Shown: piece by piece, positions 6,495-10,625 of the stretch
Layout of the letters: each line of letters begins with the position of its first letter
Position numbering within the stretch: position 1 is the first letter of the stretch
Assembly (NCBI GenBank): GCA_003488445.1
Contig: DNLO01000149.1
Location: 1 to 10,625 of the forward strand
Length of the DNA stretch: 10,625 nt
Reading direction: 5' to 3'
Origin: Lachnospiraceae bacterium
Lineage (GTDB): Bacteria > Bacillota > Clostridia > Lachnospirales > Lachnospiraceae
Position numbers and translations under genes: made by a program
The notes under the pieces: generated by a model
Told to the model about the DNA's origin: nothing
The model's database searches: none
Seen by the model: only the letters and a program-made list of their open reading frames with translations

Positions 6495-7219
6495 CGATCT
6501 ATCTTCGAAAACTCCACTATCGAATATGCGTTGCCGTCCGTGTCCGCGAGCTTCACTATGACCTGCTCTCCCTGCCTGTACACCTCGGGAAATATCGTAT
6601 CTCCGAGAAAGGCCTGTTTGCGATACTCTACTCTGACCCTGTCCGGGCGCAGCTCTTCCGGGATCAGCCCGGCTGCAAGCTCTACATATTTCCCGTTATT
6701 GACATGTTTGTTGGTATCCAGCAGGTGGTCGTTCACCGGGATCGCTTCTTCAAGGCTATGGCTCCATCCTTCCGTATCTCCCGGCACGGAGATCTTCCTC
6801 CCCAAATATTCCATTTCTATCTTGGGCTCCCTGCCGTAGGCCTCCAGAATGTCCCGGTCTATCCGGACAGGTGTCGCATCCTTTGCGGAGATATAGGTCC
6901 ACAGAGAGTCTGCTTTTGCGAGATATTCTCCGTCCTCGCTCTTCATGTAGAAGTTCCTCTTTCCGAAGAATCCTCTGCAGTCATATGGCCTGGTGTATAT
7001 CCCCACCCGGTCGCAGAGTCTGGGAAGCCTCATGATATCTATCTGCCAGGAGTTCACTACCCAGAGCGTGCCCCGCTCGTGCAGAGCCGCCACCCCGACT
7101 CCCAGGTCCTCGGACTGGAATGTGGAGCAATCCTGGAAATAGTTGAGCAGAGCGACTATCGTAAGATATCCGTCCGCTCCGCACTCACTGTATCTGATCC
7201 TCGAGTTGAAGCTGTACAT
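6491..7219 (-). CDS. Acyl-ACP thioesterase (FatA/FatB-like double hotdog)
   Basis: Predicted to hydrolyse acyl-acyl carrier protein to free fatty acid and ACP in the cytoplasm, ending or diverting type II fatty acid synthesis. The 242 residues form two hotdog units, about 1-125 and 150-240, matching bacterial members of the plant-like family. The first unit has the opening FNSRIRYSECGADGYL and the helix residues LLNYFQD. The second has the active-site stretch D168-T-N170-K-H172-V-N-N-x-x-Y178, followed by VEYRKQAFLGD with E198 as the probable acidic catalytic residue; the Cys seen nearby in plant enzymes is Ala here. The ATG lies 6 nt after the NlpC/P60 stop codon, with AAGGA about 14 nt upstream, again suggesting coupling. 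Chain-length preference cannot be told from sequence. Confidence 0.92.
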   Translation of the reverse strand: MYSFNSRIRYSECGADGYLTIVALLNYFQDCSTFQSEDLGVGVAALHERGTLWVVNSWQIDIMRLPRLCDRVGIYTRPYDCRGFFGKRNFYMKSEDGEYLAKADSLWTYISAKDATPVRIDRDILEAYGREPKIEMEYLGRKISVPGDTEGWSHSLEEAIPVNDHLLDTNKHVNNGKYVELAAGLIPEELRPDRVRVEYRKQAFLGDTIFPEVYRQGEQVIVKLADTDGNAYSIVEFSKIDR

Positions 7220-7225
7220 ATGCGG

Positions 7226-8473
7226 TCACACTATCCTTCTGATAGATGCTATGGATCTGTAGGTCGCCGGGGTGATCTTTATCCCGGTCGCCGGAGTCGA
7301 TGCATGCACGATATATCCGTTGCCGATATATATACCCACATGACCTACATAATAGAATATATCTCCGGGCTGGGCGTTCTCCATTCCGTCCACCGCGGAT
7401 CCGCTGGCCCCCTGTGCTCCGGACTGCCTGGGCAGGCTGTATCCGAAGTGGTTGTACACCGCCCATACGAAGCCAGAGCAGTCACACCCGTTCACGAGGC
7501 TGGTCCCTCCGGGTACATACGGATTCCCGATGAACCTCTGGGCGTAGCTTGCTATATCCGAGCCGCTGCCACCGGACACCGGCTCTCCCTCTGACTGGGC
7601 CCCTCCTCCCGACGACTTCGAGGAGCTTCCGGAGCTGCCTGAGTCCGAAGAATCCTGGGATTTCCTCCTGGCTTCCTCCTCAGCTTTTTTACGTTTTGCC
7701 TCTTCCTCAGCCTTTTTGCGGGCTGCTTCCTTTTCGGCCGCTACTATCTTCGCTATTTTTGCATTATCTTCGTCTATCTTTTTCTTGTACGCCTTGGCCT
7801 GACTTCTCGCCGCAGCCAGCTTTGAACTGAAGTTCTCTATGGAGGCCCTCTGTTCGGCTATGGTGTTGTTGAGCTCCTCCTCTTTCTCCTCGAGGTCTGT
7901 CTTTACCTCTTCCAGCTCCGAAAGATCCTCCTCCAGCACTCTCTGTCTCTCCGCCACCTCTTCCTTGGCGTCGATATAGTTGGTCAGCAGCGTCCTGTCA
8001 TATTCATACAGCTTGGATGCGTAAGCCGCCTTGTTGATCGCATCGGTGATACTGTCAGAATGCAGGAAGATATCCAGATATTCCGTGGATGCGGTGCCGC
8101 CGTTCTCATACATGTATTTTATCCTGGCCCGCATGGCATTATACTGACGCTCTTCGGTGAGCTTGGCCGCATCATAGTCAGCCTGCGCCTGCTCGATCTC
8201 CACGTTTTTCTTTTCTATATCCGACTTCAGGATCTCTACATCGGCCAGCAGCTGTACCAGCTCTTCCTGTGCGGCCTCCATTTCTGCCTCTACGCTCTCT
8301 TTCTCCTCACTGATACTGCTTATCTCTGCCTGGGCAGCATCCAGCTTTTTCTGATTCGCTGCCGCATCCTTTTTCAGATCTGTCTTGGAGGTCGCGAAGA
8401 CTGCAGGGGTCATACATTCCCCCGCAAGAGACAGTGTAAGTATGAAGGTGATCGTTTTTTTCTTAAATGTCAC
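7226..8473 (-). CDS. Secreted coiled-coil NlpC/P60 peptidoglycan hydrolase
   Basis: Predicted cell-wall endopeptidase that cleaves within peptide stems, released or held at the cell surface. The 415 residues show a signal peptide at 1-27 (KKK, hydrophobic core, cleavage after VFA), a long coiled coil at about 30-245 of the PcsB/CwlO type, a charged segment at 246-271 with the unit RKKAEEEA repeated twice, a Ser/Gly linker at 272-305, and a C-terminal NlpC/P60 domain at 306-415. The catalytic triad is visible: C332 in [10 protein letters not shown]378 in GHVGIYIG and H390 in IVHAS. In related proteins (PcsB, CwlO) the coiled coil is controlled by FtsEX; no ftsEX is in this window. The start is GTG, overlapping asnS by 11 nt, with GGTGA six nt upstream. 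No ATG is usable without losing the signal peptide. Confidence 0.93.
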   Translation of the reverse strand: MTFKKKTITFILTLSLAGECMTPAVFATSKTDLKKDAAANQKKLDAAQAEISSISEEKESVEAEMEAAQEELVQLLADVEILKSDIEKKNVEIEQAQADYDAAKLTEERQYNAMRARIKYMYENGGTASTEYLDIFLHSDSITDAINKAAYASKLYEYDRTLLTNYIDAKEEVAERQRVLEEDLSELEEVKTDLEEKEEELNNTIAEQRASIENFSSKLAAARSQAKAYKKKIDEDNAKIAKIVAAEKEAARKKAEEEAKRKKAEEEARRKSQDSSDSGSSGSSSKSSGGGAQSEGEPVSGGSGSDIASYAQRFIGNPYVPGGTSLVNGCDCSGFVWAVYNHFGYSLPRQSGAQGASGSAVDGMENAQPGDIFYYVGHVGIYIGNGYIVHASTPATGIKITPATYRSIASIRRIV

Positions 8474-9854
8474 AATTATTCACCGTACGTGGGAAGGGCA
8501 GTACGTCGCGGATATTCTCCATCCCGGTGATATACATCACGGCTCTCTCGAATCCCAGTCCGAAGCCCGCATGTCTCACCGTCCCGTATTTTCTGAGATC
8601 CAGATAGAAGTCATACTGCGACTCCTCCATGCCGAGCTCCTTCATGCGTGTAAGCAGCTTGTCATAGTCCTCCTCACGCTGTGAGCCTCCTATTATCTCT
8701 CCTATCCCCGGCACCAGACAGTCCATGGCTGCCACTGTCCTGCCGTCGGGATTCTGCTTCATGTAGAAAGCCTTGATATCCTTGGGATAGTCCGTGACGA
8801 AAACCGGTCTCTTGAACACCTGCTCGGTCAGATATCTTTCATGCTCTGTCTGCAGGTCGGATCCCCACTCCACCTTGTACTGGAATCTGTCGTTCTGCTT
8901 CTCCAGCATTTCCACTGCCTCCGTGTACGTCACTCTGCCGAAGTCAGATCCTGCCACATGCTGAAGCCTCTCTATCAGGCCCTTGTCAATAAAGGAATTG
9001 AAGAAGGCCATCTCCTCCGGAGCATTTTCCAGCACGTAGTTTATGATGTATTTGATCATATCCTCCGCCAGCTCCATGTCGTCTTCCAGATCCGCAAAAG
9101 CGATCTCGGGCTCTATCATCCAGAACTCCGCCGCATGTCTTGTGGTGTTGGAGTTCTCTGCCCTGAAGGTGGGCCCGAAGGTATATATATTCTTAAATGC
9201 ACAGGCAAAGGTCTCGCCGTTCAGCTGTCCCGATACGGTGAGGTTTGTGGGCTTGTTGAAAAAATCCTTGCTGTAGTCGGGCGCTCCGTTCTCATCTAAA
9301 GGCAGATCCCCGAGAGGGAGAGTGGTCACCTGAAACATCTCTCCTGCGCCCTCGGCATCCGAGCCGGTAATGATCGGTGTGTGGACATAGACAAAGTCTC
9401 GCTCCTGGAAGAATCTGTGGATGGCATATGCCACCAGTGATCTGACCCTGTATACTGCCTGAAACGTGTTGGTCCTGGGCCTTAAATGCGTCATTGTGCG
9501 TAGGTATTCCAGTGTATGCCTCTTCTTCTGCAGAGGATAATCCGGTCCCGCCACGCCCTCTATGACGACATCCGATGCCTGCATCTCAAATGGCTGCTTG
9601 GCTTCCGGTGTGGCCACGAACGTTCCCTTTACTATCACGGCGGTTCCTACATTGATCTTTGCTATATCGGCGAAATTCGCGAGTCCGTCGCTGTATACCA
9701 CCTGCAGCGTGTTGAAATACGTTCCGTCAGACAGGGTAAGGAATCCGAAGGACTTGGTGTCTCTGTTGGATCTCACCCATCCTCCTACCTGTATCTCCTT
9801 ATCCACATAGTCCTGTGTGTGCTTGTACAGCGACCTGATCTCTACTAAGTCCAT
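8463..9854 (-). CDS. asnS: Asparaginyl-tRNA synthetase
   Basis: Charges tRNA-Asn with asparagine using ATP; a class IIb synthetase in the cytoplasm. The 463 residues match the family length (E. coli AsnS has 466). An OB-fold anticodon-binding domain covers about 18-100 ([12 protein letters not shown] at 21-32). The catalytic domain has motif 2 starting at F230-R231-A-E and ending at E249, and motif 3 with G432-L-G-F-E-R437 followed by [13 protein letters not shown] at 445-457, the end typical of AsnRS. The ATG has GGGAG six nt upstream and lies 15 nt after the upstream stop codon. There is no room for a T-box leader, so control by uncharged tRNA, common for such genes in Bacillota, would have to act upstream of the window. 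Confidence 0.97.
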   Translation of the reverse strand: MDLVEIRSLYKHTQDYVDKEIQVGGWVRSNRDTKSFGFLTLSDGTYFNTLQVVYSDGLANFADIAKINVGTAVIVKGTFVATPEAKQPFEMQASDVVIEGVAGPDYPLQKKRHTLEYLRTMTHLRPRTNTFQAVYRVRSLVAYAIHRFFQERDFVYVHTPIITGSDAEGAGEMFQVTTLPLGDLPLDENGAPDYSKDFFNKPTNLTVSGQLNGETFACAFKNIYTFGPTFRAENSNTTRHAAEFWMIEPEIAFADLEDDMELAEDMIKYIINYVLENAPEEMAFFNSFIDKGLIERLQHVAGSDFGRVTYTEAVEMLEKQNDRFQYKVEWGSDLQTEHERYLTEQVFKRPVFVTDYPKDIKAFYMKQNPDGRTVAAMDCLVPGIGEIIGGSQREEDYDKLLTRMKELGMEESQYDFYLDLRKYGTVRHAGFGLGFERAVMYITGMENIRDVLPFPRTVNNCDI

Positions 9855-9869
9855 CTTTTTCTCCCGTTC

Positions 9870-10625
9870 TTATCTGTTGAAAACTGCCTCGTTGTATATA
9901 TGATCCATGACCTTCTGCTGCAGCAGATAGTTCTTCAGCTCCGACTCCGGTATAGCTTTCCTGACACTGTCGACATCCGTGCGGTACTCGGCGGCATAGT
10001 CTGCATAGTAATCCTCCAGCTCCTTGTCCGTGATCTTCATGCCCTTCTGGTCTGCGATTGCCTTGACTACCAGCTGGCTCTTGGCTATCTCGCGGCCGTA
10101 ATCATCTGCCTGTTTGTAGAAGGTATCCACATCCGTACCCGACTGGCTGAGATAGGTCTCCAGATCCATCCCCGTCTGGCTCACGAAAGACTCCACACTT
10201 GACTTGTATTCGGCCGAATTCTGGGAGATCAGCCATTCCGGCAGTTTGTCCTCGTCGCATTTTGCATTGTCCACAGCCATCTTCATAAGATCTGCCTGGA
10301 TATTTGCCTTGGCAGAGGACTCTCTCTGCTCTGTCAGCTTCTGTCTCACATACTCTCTGTATTCCTCTACTGTCTCGGCTTCATCGCTCACATCCTGTAC
10401 GAATTCATCGGTAAGTTCGGGCAGTACGTTCTCGGATATGGAATTCACTGTCACCTCAAACTGGACCGCCTTCCCTGCAAGCTCCTTTGCGTGATAGTCC
10501 TCCGGGAAAGTAAGGTCTAGGGTTTTGGTCTCCCCTGTCGACATTCCCACTACGCCTTCCTCGAATCCGGGTATGAAGCTGCCGGATCCAAGCTCCAGAT
10601 CATAGTTTCCGGTCCCACCGTCAAA
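9870..10625 (-). CDS. tig: Trigger-factor-like FKBP-type prolyl isomerase (5' end outside window)
   Basis: Chaperone with peptidyl-prolyl isomerase activity. The 251 visible residues run from inside the FKBP domain (F-D-G-G-T-G, then YDLELGSGSFIPGFEEG at about 8-24, FPEDYHAKEL and VQFEVTV), through the charged joint NVLPELTDEFV, into an all-helical chaperone domain at about 66-251 ending in NR. These match the PPIase and C-terminal parts of trigger factor. The reading frame is open to position 10625, and the codon at 10550 is an internal GTG, not a start. The N-terminal part, which would show either a ribosome-binding domain (true trigger factor) or a lipoprotein signal (an extracytoplasmic paralogue), is not in the window. 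The next gene is asnS rather than clpP/clpX, the usual partners of tig in Bacillota, so a paralogue is possible. Confidence 0.88.
   Translation of the reverse strand, partial: FDGGTGNYDLELGSGSFIPGFEEGVVGMSTGETKTLDLTFPEDYHAKELAGKAVQFEVTVNSISENVLPELTDEFVQDVSDEAETVEEYREYVRQKLTEQRESSAKANIQADLMKMAVDNAKCDEDKLPEWLISQNSAEYKSSVESFVSQTGMDLETYLSQSGTDVDTFYKQADDYGREIAKSQLVVKAIADQKGMKITDKELEDYYADYAAEYRTDVDSVRKAIPESELKNYLLQQKVMDHIYNEAVFNR

Noticed and set aside
6195..6839. Open frame of 214 codons on the plus strand, antisense to cvfB and the thioesterase
   Set aside because: Low-complexity Ser/Pro/Leu-rich translation, opposite strongly supported genes, no initiation signals.
7185..7466. Minus-strand frame of 93 codons across the NlpC/P60-thioesterase junction
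   Set aside because: It is another frame over the catalytic His region of the hydrolase; that region is intact in the main frame, so this is neither a frameshift remnant nor a separate gene.
6473..7594. Open frame of 373 codons on the plus strand, antisense to the thioesterase and the NlpC/P60 gene
   Set aside because: It lies wholly opposite well-identified genes, gives a Pro/Arg/His-rich product with no recognisable domain, and has no ribosome site or promoter. It is a by-product of codon bias on the coding strand.
7671..7740. Repetitive stretch (RKKAEEEA units) in the hydrolase gene as a possible tandem DNA repeat
   Set aside because: Two imperfect units only, in keeping with a helical charged linker in a coiled-coil protein; not an independent DNA repeat.

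Overview
All ten genes in this window lie on the minus strand, so the window reads right to left. Intergenic gaps are short, Shine-Dalgarno sequences are strong (AGGAGG type), Ile ATA codons are frequent, and the gene set is typical of Clostridia (MsmK/UgpC-type ATPase, YesL/DUF624 protein, plant-like acyl-ACP thioesterase, CvfB, coiled-coil NlpC/P60 hydrolase). This points to an anaerobic Bacillota, most likely a Lachnospiraceae-type gut or rumen bacterium. That placement is inferred from gene content, not from a marker gene.

Right block (10625 to 5306): a compact run of six genes with gaps or overlaps of at most 20 nt. In transcription order they are a trigger-factor-like FKBP-type prolyl isomerase (5' end outside the window), asparaginyl-tRNA synthetase, a secreted coiled-coil NlpC/P60 peptidoglycan hydrolase, an acyl-ACP thioesterase, the S1-domain RNA-binding protein CvfB, and the RidA enamine/imine deaminase. 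They look like one transcription unit of housekeeping functions (protein folding, translation, wall remodelling, lipid supply, RNA regulation, metabolite damage control). I see no intrinsic terminator after ridA.

Middle (5305 to 4801): a single small gene for an unrecognised 77-aa acidic protein. It has its own near-consensus sigma-A promoter, a structured leader of about 92 nt with a duplicated Shine-Dalgarno sequence, and its own intrinsic terminator. This is the least explained part of the window.

Left block (4800 to 1): carbohydrate metabolism and signalling. A stand-alone xylulokinase gene (xylB) has its own promoter. Next is a two-gene unit with a near-ideal promoter, coding for a YesL/DUF624 membrane protein and a diguanylate cyclase with an extracytoplasmic CACHE-like sensor region; the two genes overlap by 23 nt. 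Last is the 5' part of a MsmK/UgpC-type ATPase that energises sugar ABC importers. Its leader holds a promoter whose predicted start point falls on an intrinsic terminator hairpin, which suggests either the end of the upstream unit or transcription attenuation.

No rRNA, tRNA, CRISPR array, insertion sequence, phage gene or broken gene was found. No stretch of 300 bases lacks a gene. I did not find a clear new multi-gene system; the best leads are the leader of the 77-aa gene, the ATPase leader, and the DUF624/diguanylate cyclase pair.
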